Assembly (NCBI GenBank): GCA_037447655.1
Contig: JBBHKE010001893.1
Span: 125,115 to 147,614 of the forward strand
Source: Zygnema cylindricum
Taxonomy: Eukaryota; Streptophyta; Zygnematophyceae; Zygnematales; Zygnemataceae
DNA: 22,500 nt
Reading direction: 5' to 3'
Positions within the stretch are counted from its first letter, which is position 1. Each line of letters opens with the position of its first letter. Of the stretch, positions 10,501 through 17,099 are shown in pieces. The position numbers and the translations under genes were made by a program. The notes under the pieces are model-generated. The model ran no database searches. It was given only the letters and a program-made list of their open reading frames with translations, and was not told where the DNA came from.

Positions 10501-12586
10501 ACAAGTCTTGGAACTTGTGTTCATCGCGATGTCAAATCACCGAACATCCTTCTTGATGAGAAAATGGAGGTAAGATCTCTCTGCTCCATCTCTTCTCTCT
10601 CTCTCTCTCTCTCTCTCCCTCTCTCTCTCCCTCTCTCTCTCTCCCTCTCTCTCTCTCCCTCTGTCTCCCTCTTTTACTAAAAATCATGTATTATTCATCG
10701 TTTTTTCTGTAGTATACGATTCCTGGATAAAATAAACAAATGGGATGAAGATTTCAATGCTTAAAAATATATAAGTTCACTTACATCCTTAACATCTTGA
10801 GCCTGTATTAGGATTCAAAATAATCACTGATTGTCAAAAAATCAACATGGTTAGAATTGCAGGCAAAATTGTCCAATTTCGAAATATTAAAACTTGTCCT
10901 TAAAATCAGCGTTTTAGCCATAAAGTATATGATTTTCGCTCCCAAAGAAACGAGAACAGTTGAAAAAAGAAGGAAATGCAAAGAAAAGAAACACAAAGGA
11001 AGTAAAAGCAGTTGTTTAATCCCCACAATGAATATATTAATCCATATTTCGACCATGGAACTTATGAGCTTGCACTACAACATTTCAGCTGATGTACACT
11101 TACATTTAAACTCAATCAAAATTAAACTTACGCGAGCCATTTGTGGATTAGAATCCCAGGCAAAAGTGGCCGATTTTGGTCTTTCAAAACTTGTACCCTC
11201 TGGAGGTTCAAGTTTTTACACGGATGCTTTAAGTGGGACTCGAGGATATCTCGATCCCGAATACATCGCCACTCACAAAGTCTCTCCAGCGATCGATGTT
11301 TATAGGTGAGCGGGAGATTCATTACTAGGTGCACTCCCCCTGCTCCTTCTCCTTGTCCTTGTCCCTGTCCTTGTCCTTCTTGTCCTTTTCCTCTCTTCTC
11401 CTGTTCCTGTACTTGTTCTTGTCCTTCTCCTCTCCTCTCTTTTTCCTTCTCCTTTGCCTCTATCCTTCTTTTTGTCCTTCTTTTTCTCCTTCTCCCTGTC
11501 CTCGTCATTCTTCTTTCTTTTTGCCCATCTATTTCTCCTTCTGCTTCTGCCTCTACTTCTTCTTTAATTTCTGCTTCGCCTTCTCTTTCAAAACAAAACT
11601 AACAGAAAAATAACATCACACCCAAAAAGAACAAACACACCAAAAGAAAAAAAAACTGATAATGTAGTTTATATTTGCAGTTTTGGAGTTGTTCTCCTGG
11701 AGCTTTTAACTGGGAGAAAACCGATTCTCGTCGTAGATAATTCGAAGATACCGGTTTCGGAAGATATTCTTGGTCGTCAAATTAACAATTTGGGAGATCG
11801 AGCAATCAATCCAGCGTGCCACGTCATCCCTCCGGGATGCCATGTCATCACTCTTTCGGAATGGGTAATGTTTCTGTCCTTTCGTCCCTTTTTCTCTTTT
11901 TTGTCCTTTCCCTAGAGTATCTTTTGTCCTTTTCTGAGCGTGATTCATATCACAACTACAGGTTATTTTTCCCACATAGGAAGGAGAGTAGTAGTGAAAG
12001 TCAGATTTTGTTTTATTTTGTTTTGTTTGTTTTTTTGTTTTTGTTTTTGGTATTTTCATCTTCAGTGAGAATCCATGATTTTCTGGTGAATTTACCTTCA
12101 GAGGTAGAGAGGCTTGATGGGATTGAATTTCTTAAGGAAGGGGGAGAGAGAGGTGGGAGAGGCAGAGAAAGGGAGGGAGTGGGAGAAGTACTTATAGGGG
12201 AGATGAGGGAGGCAGAGAAAGGGAGGGAGAGGAAGAAGTACTCATAAATTTTGTAACTGGAATTTGTGACATGACAGGTACGCTCGGTTTCGAAGAACGG
12301 CGATTTTTCGAAGATTATCGATCCTACGTTAGAAGGAAGCACATATCATATGAAACATCTTTTAGAATTTGGAGAAGTCGCGACAAAATGTACGGAAAAA
12401 TTTAGTCACAAACGACCGACAATGCATGAAGTCAATTTAAGATTAGAGTCGATTTATCGAAATGTGGCGCCGATTTCTCCACCTTTAATAAGGAGACACG
12501 TGGAGTTTGATTCTTCGAAAGAAGTAGAAATTACAAGTGGGACAAATAGTGAAGATATCGATGTCGATGTTTCTTACATGGGATGA
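6509..12586 (+). CDS. Receptor-like kinase with hevein-like 8-Cys ectodomain, seven exons, 539 aa
   Basis: Exons are 6509-6962, 9391-9623, 9831-9957, 10403-10569, 11160-11305, 11681-11864 and 12278-12586 (TGA). All introns are GT-AG and all phases join; the total is 1620 nt. Residues 18-52 hold eight cysteines spaced C5C4CC5C6C3C4C. A Ser/Thr/Pro stalk follows, then a transmembrane helix at about 99-121 and a basic stop-transfer segment. The kinase domain spans about 185-500: glycine loop GEGGFG (192-197), lysine 213 in AVKRAK, HRD 312-314 with Asn319, DFG 332-334, GTRGYLDPEY (353-362) and DVYSFGVVLLELLTG. It is an RD kinase of the plant RLK/Pelle family and should phosphorylate Ser/Thr at the plasma membrane. 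The C-lobe carries an extra CHVIPPG-CHVI segment. No clear signal peptide precedes Cys18, so the true N-terminus may lie in an unseen upstream exon. The ligand is unknown; hevein-like modules bind chitin in other proteins, but here the aromatic binding positions are replaced. Confidence 0.9.
7084..7609. mobile_element. MITE copy 1 in intron 1 (526 bp including TA flanks)
   Basis: Terminal inverted repeats of 21 bp match perfectly: 7084-7104 begins TACACCGCCAATCGCTATTA and 7589-7609 is its reverse complement. If TA is the target duplication, the element proper starts CACCGCC and ends GGCGGTG. It encodes no transposase. Inside are a TA microsatellite (7476-7524) and, 162-171 nt from the left end, GTGGTGTAC, a landmark shared with copy 2. 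The TA target is as in Tc1/mariner-type Stowaway MITEs; that class assignment is tentative. Confidence 0.8.
7476..7524. repeat. (TA)n microsatellite
   Basis: About 49 bp of TA repeat inside MITE copy 1, followed by a T run. Confidence 0.95.
7829..8374. mobile_element. MITE copy 2 in intron 1 (546 bp, inverted relative to copy 1)
   Basis: TIRs at 7829-7856 (GTACACCGCTCATCGTTATC...) and 8347-8374 match at about 26 of 28 positions. It is flanked by TA, or by GTAC if the outer bases are counted. Read from its right end, it follows copy 1 in order: the same TIR, a TTTTTCCTT(G/C)ACG block, then TAGTGTGGTGTAC at the same 171-nt distance. The two are therefore one family in opposite orientation. No ORF; a 20-nt A run sits at 7909-7928. 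Confidence 0.75.
8375..8545. mobile_element. Possible decayed MITE fragment
   Basis: It abuts copy 2. The right end GGACACCGTAG preceded by TTATAATGATG, and internal GTTAATTAGTGTTAA/TTAGTGTTGTTAAC, resemble the TIR interior of the neighbouring MITEs. The ends are too degraded to define an element with confidence. Confidence 0.35.
8793..9013. mobile_element. Long-TIR MITE (about 221 bp) in intron 1
   Basis: The left arm at about 8793-8866 and the right arm at about 8941-9013 are inverted copies at roughly 80-85% over about 73 bp, sharing GTATCGCTATTAGTGTTAAT and GCCACTTAAAACAT. The outer 25-30 bp is the same TIR type as in the two larger MITEs. It is nearly all arm, so the transcript could fold into a long hairpin. 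TA lies at both ends. Confidence 0.7.
9624..9830. other. Intron 2 of the receptor kinase
   Basis: GTAAGA...TTTTCAG, 207 bp, phase 0, between the glycine-loop/lysine exon and the HRNLVSLVGWC exon. T-rich, with no structure noticed. Confidence 0.85.
9958..10402. other. Intron 3 of the receptor kinase with a purine-rich minisatellite
   Basis: GTGGGT...TTTGCAG, phase 1. Positions 10195-10315 repeat AGAGATTAAGAGAGA-like units. The donor GTGGGT is weaker than the others, but phase and the kinase alignment support it. Confidence 0.8.
10594..10672. repeat. CT microsatellite at the start of intron 4
   Basis: CTCTCT/CTCCCT repeats begin about 25 nt after the exon 4 donor at 10570. Confidence 0.95.
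10848..10899 (+). pseudogene. Decayed duplicate of the exon 5 start inside intron 4
   Basis: AGGCAAAATTGTCC...AAAACTTGTCC at 10861-10900 matches 11158-11197, the acceptor and first codons of exon 5, at about 30 of 40 positions. TTAGAAT upstream is shared as well. The AG acceptor is kept. The copy would encode AKLSNFEILKLV where the exon has AKVADFGLSKLV, so the catalytic DFG is lost. Similarity stops after about 40 nt. It is a relic or a non-functional alternative exon. Confidence 0.6.
11335..11585. repeat. Pyrimidine-rich repeat in intron 5
   Basis: CCTTGTCCTTGTCC and TTCTCCT-type imperfect repeats fill most of the 375-bp intron 5 (11306-11680). Confidence 0.9.
12161..12246. repeat. Duplicated purine-rich segment in intron 6
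   Basis: A block of about 36 bp, GGCAGAGAAAGGGAGGGAG...GAAGTACTYATA, occurs twice about 50 bp apart within intron 6 (11865-12277). Confidence 0.8.
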
Positions 12587-12753
12587 TGAAGGAAAAGCTA
12601 TATGTAGATACATGTTTTTTTTTATGGTTGCAATATCGGTAAGGAGAAAAAGAAATAGGAGTTAAAAATGGAATGATTGACTCGACTACGATAATCGGCG
12701 AATTTGATCGCAGAAACAAAATAATTTGGTCAAAAATTAAATTGTCTTCGTGG

Positions 12754-12783
12754 AATAAATAGAGCTTTAATAACTCTATTTAT
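12754..12783 (+). promoter_or_regulatory. AATAAA polyadenylation signal in a perfect hairpin
   Basis: AATAAA at 12754-12759 lies 168 nt after the kinase stop codon. ATAAATAGAG (12755-12764) and CTCTATTTAT (12774-12783) form a perfect 10-bp stem with a 9-nt loop. A role in 3'-end formation of the kinase mRNA is inference. Confidence 0.5.
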
Positions 12784-13554
12784 GATTCAGTAGAGTCACT
12801 TTTACTTTCTAAGGCAGCTCCTAACTGCCTAATTGATCAAGGGTATGGAAGGAAAAGAGGGAGAGGAGAGAGCGAGGGAAGGAGAGAGGAGATCAAGAGT
12901 GGGCGAAGAGTGTGAGGAAGGAAAAAATAGGAAAAGGAAGAGATAAAAATCACCAGGAAAAGGTGAGAAAGTGAGAAAATATCACTCTTTTATGAGAAGA
13001 ACACTATGATTTTAGTGTTTCTTATAGAAAGAAGATTGAAATGATTCTTTTTCTGAGAGAAAGTTAAGGATTTTAGGATATACAGGGAGAAATCTTAGAA
13101 AACACATTCTAATCCCGGTAGAATGTTAAAAGATTGAGTTTTTTTTTATCATTCAGGATTTTCAACCAGCAAATCTTTCTCAAATTAAAAAGTTGTACAA
13201 TAGTTAAGAAAATTTCCCACAAGTCAAAATTGTTAAGTGGACACAAATTCAATGTTTACAATGACTCCAAAATTTATGTGTGACTCTAATTTTAAATTGA
13301 CAACGACGCATTTTTTTTTTTTTTGAATTGACTTTTGTTTTTCCAAAAAAGGCAAACTTGGATCGCGAAACTGATGGGATTGTTTTTTTTTTTTTTTTTT
13401 TTTTTGGAATTTATAAAAATATGTTTACATCAAATGTTGTTATTTTCCAAGCTTTTTTTTGTAGGAGGTCATAAAAACCCTCTCAAAACTGAAAAGCACG
13501 CACAAGTTTTAGATATGTTTTAAGCAATGAAGACAACTTTGTACTGACAAATTT
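12784..13554. other. Intergenic region, no gene seen
   Basis: A purine-rich stretch at about 12845-12960, then AT-rich DNA with T runs at about 13311-13324 and 13383-13405. The 13335 frame crosses a T run and is not credible. Confidence 0.55.
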
Positions 13555-13935
13555 ATGTTGGAAATTGTCGATCTCGAGCGATGTATTTATATCGGCAAAC
13601 GTCACCAATTTCAAATGACGTGGCTGCACGATATGTACGTATTTGGCGATTCTGCGAACTTACATTTGTACGAAAAGATACAAATCGGTCGCATTGTGGT
13701 GAAAATTGACTCGTGGCACTCTCTCATTCCACCATGCATACATCTATTTCACATCAGCAAGGCACAACAATATACAATGCACACACACGCATCAGAATAC
13801 AATACTCTCTCGTTTATCTCTCATAGCAATCATAGCATTTTGGCTCATTCAAGATCTTTTTGTACATTCTCATTAAGAATTAGACATTTAGCAACTAGGA
13901 GGAGAATTCCACCTTTCACTAGGATAGTGCCTTAG
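13555..13935 (+). CDS. Doubtful ORF, 126 codons, unrecognised
   Basis: ATG at 13555 to TAG at 13935. The first 60 residues (MLEIVDLERCIYIGKRHQFQ, then WLHDMYVFGDSANLHLYEKI) come from DNA richer in CG dinucleotides than its surroundings and look mildly coding. The rest is Ser/His-rich and unconvincing. No domain is recognised and no splice partner was found. It could be a fragment of a mobile element. Confidence 0.2.
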   Translation: MLEIVDLERCIYIGKRHQFQMTWLHDMYVFGDSANLHLYEKIQIGRIVVKIDSWHSLIPPCIHLFHISKAQQYTMHTHASEYNTLSFISHSNHSILAHSRSFCTFSLRIRHLATRRRIPPFTRIVP

Positions 13936-14496
13936 AGACACTGTTTGTACTGGTTACCAATTTAATAAAAAACTGTTTTAAACTTGCCTATGCTCTATCT
14001 GTTTGATTATTCTTGCTTCTCCCATTCTTATCTACTCTTGTGATACACCTAAGGTCACTATTTCCTGTGAAGTATAGCTTGCATCTACTCGCCTGTTGCG
14101 CACGGGCGTGTATGATCGATCCAAAACTAGAGGTTATGGGCCCACCACTTCCGTTGCGTCATCTCGTCTCTCGTAGCACCATCTGCATAGATGGGCTCTT
14201 CGCTCGCAACAATTCTGTCGTTTTTTGCACTCGTGATGGGTAAAAGATCGTGCTTGGATTTGCATTGGATTTGTTTTGCACAATCTCTTTCTACACTTTT
14301 TTGCAATGTTTTGTCTGTCTCTTTAGATCTGTATGATGTGCCATTTTCGATGCTGCTTGCGGCTCTCGGGAATTTGCGTTGGTCAGGTTGGTTGTCCACA
14401 CTTGGATCTCTTTCGACTCTCTTGCTGTCTCCCCTCTTTGCATGCTTGCCTCATGCCTCGATGTGACTTTCCTCCTCTTCACAGTGAGTCTCACTT
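13936..14496. other. Unassigned region left of the TRIM
   Basis: A minus-strand frame at 14399-14127 (stretch SEEPIYADGATRDEMTQRKW) has a hydrophilic, retroelement-like composition but no diagnostic motif. The homology between the inverted arms further right does not extend into it beyond CTTGTTTG at the TRIM insertion point. Confidence 0.35.
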
Positions 14497-14501
14497 GTTT
14501 G
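14497..14501. repeat. Target-site duplication, left (GTTTG)
   Basis: GTTTG directly precedes the TGTTG terminus at 14502 and is repeated directly after the CAACA terminus at 15078. Confidence 0.92.
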
Positions 14502-14777
14502 TGTTGATTTCCAAGAAATCCGGGATTCAGTATGTCCCATACTAGGAAAAAGTGAGCCGGCCAGGGCTCGAACCTGGGACCTCTGACTTGAGCTGTCAGC
14601 GCACTAACCACTTGAGCTGTAAGCGCACTAACCACTTGAGCTGTCAGCGCACTAACCACTGTGCCACAGCTCGATGTAGACCCTGGCGGGTCCGTACCTA
14701 TTTCTTTTAGGTGGCTTTGAGTGTGACGTATCACATTCTACCCGGTATTGAACCGGCATTCACGTGCCAATCCAACA
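14502..14777 (-). repeat. 3' LTR of the TRIM (with triplicated tRNA-arm segment)
   Basis: 276 bp with TG...CA ends in either reading. It is 48 bp longer in its tRNA-like part than the other LTR because a 24-bp unit is present three times. Confidence 0.9.
14553..14672 (-). other. Expanded tRNA-like unit in the 3' LTR
   Basis: Minus sense: A box TGGCACAGTGG matches the consensus, and B box GGTTCGAGCCC is intact. A 24-bp segment TGGTTAGTGCGCTGACAGCT plus CAAG, covering the D and anticodon arms, occurs three times (the middle copy has TTACAG). One acceptor-stem base is missing compared with the other LTR. A run of five T (minus, 14551-14547) follows. It cannot fold as one normal cloverleaf. Confidence 0.8.
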
Positions 14778-14786
14778 CCCCCCCTC
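14778..14786 (-). other. Polypurine tract of the TRIM
   Basis: Minus sense GAGGGGGGG immediately before the TGTTGG start of the 3' LTR, as expected for plus-strand priming. Confidence 0.8.
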
Positions 14787-14818
14787 ACGGGAAGGCCGGT
14801 CACACCATCCGCAATCCC

Positions 14819-14834
14819 GCTGGCTCCGATACCA
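14819..14834 (-). other. Primer-binding site for initiator tRNA-Met
   Basis: Minus sense TGGTATCGGAGCCAGC, directly after the CAACA end of the 5' LTR. The usual plant initiator-Met PBS is TGGTATCAGAGC; one position differs (A to G, still able to pair as G-U). Confidence 0.88.
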
Positions 14835-15078
14835 TGTTGATTTCCAAGAAGTTAATTTCCAAGAAATCCGGGATTCAGTATATCCTATACTAGGGAAAAG
14901 TGAGCCGGCCAGGGCTCGAACCTGGGACCTCTGACTTGAGCTGTCAACGCACTAACCATTGTGCCACCAGCTCGATGTAGAGCCTGGCGGATCCGTACCT
15001 ATTTCTTTTAGGTGGCTTTGACTGTAATGTATCACATTCTACCCAGTATTGAACCGGCATTCGCGTGCCAATCCAACA
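14835..15078 (-). repeat. 5' LTR of the TRIM
   Basis: 244 bp with TGTTG/CAACA termini. It contains a single-copy 73-nt tRNA-like unit and, near its 3' end in minus sense, a 15-bp duplication of the AACTTCTTGGAAAT type. Confidence 0.9.
14901..14973 (-). tRNA. tRNA-like gene with full cloverleaf inside the 5' LTR
   Basis: Minus sense, 73 nt. Acceptor stem GAGCTGG/CCGGCTC (7 bp, one G-U), linker TG, D stem GCAC/GTGC with loop AATGGTTA, anticodon stem TTGAC/GTCAG with loop AGCTCAA, variable loop AGGTC, T arm CCAGG-TTCGAGC-CCTGG, discriminator A. Every segment has canonical length. The loop centre would read CTC, but position 33 is G instead of the nearly universal U, so it is unlikely to be a working translational tRNA. 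The A-box region TGGCACAATGG and B box GGTTCGAGCCC are those of a type 2 Pol III promoter. TTTT follows after C (minus 14899-14896), enough to end Pol III transcription. Expression is inference. Confidence 0.7.
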
Positions 15079-15083
15079 GTTTG
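15079..15083. repeat. Target-site duplication, right (GTTTG)
   Basis: Perfect repeat of 14497-14501, directly after the TRIM's CAACA end. Confidence 0.92.
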
Positions 15084-15648
15084 TCACTTTGTCGACGTCC
15101 AACTTCGTTTCCTCCACTATTGTTTGCAGATTCTTTATCGGCATCGGTGGTGGGAGATCCTTCTATCGAAGGAACTTCTTTGCTTGAGGTCTCCTCCTTG
15201 GAGAGGACGTAAGTCTTTTCCCTCAGTTGATCTGTTCCCTCCTTGGTTGAATCGAGTAATGGTGGGATTAGATCGTTTTTTATCTCCTTATCAGTTTGCA
15301 CTCTTGGCTTAGCTGGGTTTGTATCGGAAATTGTCTTGTTTCTGATTTTTGCTTCACCTCTCAATCTCCGATTATTGATGGTCGGTGTGAGCGTATATGT
15401 GATATGGGTGTTTTTCGTCCCGATGGCTTTTTTGACACACCTATCTTTATTTCTCTTTAAGAGCATTTCTGACTGTTCTGTCTTTGCTCCATCCAACATG
15501 AAGTGGTCGACGAAGGGGGGTGTTGGATTGGCATGTGAATGATGGTTCATTATGGGGTGTAATGTGGTACGCCCACACTCGAAGGGGGTGTTGGATTGGC
15601 ACGCGAATGCTAGTTCATTACGGGGTGTAATGTGGTACGCCCACACTC
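15084..15648 (+). mobile_element. Left arm of a large inverted repeat: retroelement 3' part with polypurine tract and LTR start
   Basis: TCACTTTGTCGACGTCC onward is an inverted match, roughly 75%, to 15666-16175. In plus sense it ends in a polypurine tract (15512-15520, GAAGGGGGG) followed by TGTTGGATTGGC, the same LTR start as the TRIM. The LTR's first 60 bp diverges after the first 20 but remains alignable to the TRIM's. The minus strand holds a hydrophilic open frame (TDQLREKTYVLSKEETSSKE) that also exists, with stops, in the other arm. No reverse transcriptase or integrase motif is seen. Confidence 0.65.
15512..15648 (+). repeat. 68-69-bp tandem duplication of polypurine tract plus LTR start
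   Basis: Unit 1 at 15512-15580 and unit 2 at 15581-15648 each hold GAAGGGGG(G) followed by TGTTGGATTGGCAYGYGAAT and 40 more bases ending CGCCCACACTC. The units differ at only a few positions. Confidence 0.88.
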
Positions 15649-15725
15649 GACGAGTGTGGTGAGTAGAGTGTGGGCGTACCACATTACACCCCGTAATGAA
15701 CCATCATTCACGTGCCAACCCAACA
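15589..15725. repeat. Palindrome with 60-bp arms and 17-bp spacer
   Basis: 15589-15648 and 15666-15725 are inverted copies, with 36 bp (15613-15648 against 15666-15701) perfect. The outer ends TGTTGG/CCAACA are LTR-like. This is the centre of the large inverted repeat. Confidence 0.88.
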
Positions 15726-16175
15726 CCCCCCCTCGTCGACCACCTCATAATGGACGGAGCAAAGACAGAATGGTCACAACACTGCAAAAGAAGTAAGGAT
15801 GAAAAGATGGGTGTCTCAAAACATCCATCAGAGACGAAGAAGATCTATATCACACATACGCTCACACCGATCATCGATAATCGTTGAGTGAGAGGTGAAG
15901 CAAAAATCGGAAACAAGACAATTTCCGATGCAAAAGTAGCTAAGACATGAGTGCACACAGATAATGAGACAACGAAGAATCTAATCCCACTATTAATTGT
16001 TTTAACCCGAGAGAGAACAGATCAATTGGCGGAAAAGACTTACGTCCTCTCCGAGGAGGACACCTCAAGCAAAAAAGATCCTCCGGTAAAAGGAGCTCCC
16101 ATCACCGGTGTCGGTAAGGAATCGAGAAACACCAAGGAGGAAACGAAATTGGATGTCAACAAAGTGACAAACAAG
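15666..16175 (-). mobile_element. Right arm of the large inverted repeat, with an empty TRIM site
   Basis: Read in minus sense it matches the left arm: CTTGTTTGTCACTTTGTTGA at about 16175-16156, through GAGGACGTAAGTCTTTTCC, to a polypurine tract at 15734-15726 and TGTTGG at 15725. GTTTG occurs once here (16172-16168), where the left arm carries the TRIM between two GTTTG copies. The plus-strand frame homologous to the left arm's antisense ORF is interrupted by stops. Confidence 0.65.
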
Positions 16176-16229
16176 CCCTTCTATGATGCTCATAAAGTAG
16201 TACCTTCTATGATGCTCATAAAATAGTAG
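16176..16229. repeat. 27-bp tandem duplication
   Basis: CCTTCTATGATGCTCATAAA with A/G-TAGTA occurs twice in tandem at the outer end of the right arm. Confidence 0.85.
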
Positions 16230-16349
16230 TGCATCATTTCTGCCCAATAAAGATAATTTGTTCCGCCAAAGATCGGTAGTTTAGGGTGTGGGCTCATACC
16301 TTGTGGGAGGTCATGGGAACCCTATGAAGATTGAGAAGTGAAACACTCG

Positions 16350-16496
16350 CGCTCCCTCTCTTTCTCTCCCTCTCTCTCCCTCTCATTTTTCCCTCTTTCT
16401 CTCTCCCTCTCCATCCCTCTTTCTCTCTCTCTCAACTCTTTAGTCTCCCTCCCCTCTCCTCCTCTCTCTCTCTCCTCTTCTCTTTTTCTCTCTCTC
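16350..16496. repeat. CT-rich microsatellite
   Basis: CTCTCTC/CTCCCT repeats; frames through it are artefacts. Confidence 0.95.
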
Positions 16497-16965
16497 ATAT
16501 GTTTCAAAGCAAAAGCTGACTCAAAAAAGATATTCATGTCACTCTAGATGAAAGAGAGTCATGAAATGATGTGAAAGTATAATTTCAACCAATGTGTAGA
16601 GAGATCCAAAAAACATTTAACATATTCATAGATACAAATTTAATTACATTGTCAATTTGTATTCAAAACCTAATTGATACTTTTTACATTAAAGAGTTAT
16701 CAATCACAAAACAAAAAAACAATATAATGTTTTGAAATGGAAAATTTTGAATTGAATTCATTAAGTTAAGTTGTATGAGTCATTTTAAAATTATTTAAAA
16801 TCATATAATTATTTAGATAAGACAAAGACAAAAGAGCATATAAGTTAAGTTAATTTGCACTTAGTGCTGTCATTTTTTTGTCTCTTTAAAATGCACAGTT
16901 TTCGTCTTTTCTTGAGATTCCTACTTAGCCCAAATAATGTCCTGTGCAATTAATCAAATATCTCT
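16497..16965. other. AT-rich intergenic region, nothing recognised
   Basis: No gene, RNA or clear repeat between the CT tract and the next minisatellite. Confidence 0.5.
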
Positions 16966-16974
16966 AAAATATTT

Positions 16975-17097
16975 TTTCAAAAATATCTGAAAAACTGTCT
17001 GAAAAAACTGTCTGAAAAAATATCTGAATAAATATCTGTAAAAATATCTGAAAAAATATCTGAAAAAAATATCTGAAAAAAAAATATCTGAAAAATA
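16975..17097. repeat. 12-15-bp minisatellite (AAAAATATCTGA)
   Basis: About ten units of (A)nTATCTG or CTGTCTG, with variable A-run length. The 74-codon Phe/Tyr/Arg frame on the minus strand is produced by this repeat. Confidence 0.92.
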
Positions 17098-17099
17098 GT

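Larger units (their letters stand above)
14502..15078 (-). mobile_element. TRIM (miniature LTR retrotransposon) with tRNA-like genes in its LTRs
   Basis: A complete 577-bp element in minus orientation: 5' LTR 15078-14835 (244 bp), a 57-bp internal region 14834-14778 and 3' LTR 14777-14502 (276 bp). Both LTRs start TGTTGGATTGGC and end GAAATC(AACA)-like, with TGTTG/CAACA termini. The primer-binding site is directly adjacent to the 5' LTR and the polypurine tract is directly adjacent to the 3' LTR. Flanking GTTTG duplications are perfect. The LTRs differ by about 12 substitutions over about 228 aligned bases, a 48-bp repeat expansion in the left LTR and a 15-bp duplication in the right one. There is no coding capacity, so it must have used another element's proteins. 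Terminal-repeat retrotransposons in miniature are known plant elements; the tRNA-like passenger is the odd feature. Confidence 0.92.

Noticed and set aside
10857-11309. 150-codon plus frame as a single exon
   Set aside because: It merely runs through intron 4 into exon 5; the kinase sequence begins at AKVADFG (11160).
13335-13523. 62-codon frame with a poly-Phe run
   Set aside because: Caused by a T homopolymer.
14291-14734. Minus-strand frame with three VVSALTAQ repeats, resembling a repeat protein
   Set aside because: The 24-bp unit is the tRNA-like arm repeat of the LTR; the frame is incidental.
14545-14975. Independent tRNA-derived SINE copies
   Set aside because: The tRNA-like parts sit at the same place in both members of an LTR pair, with no separate target duplications or A tail; they belong to the LTRs.
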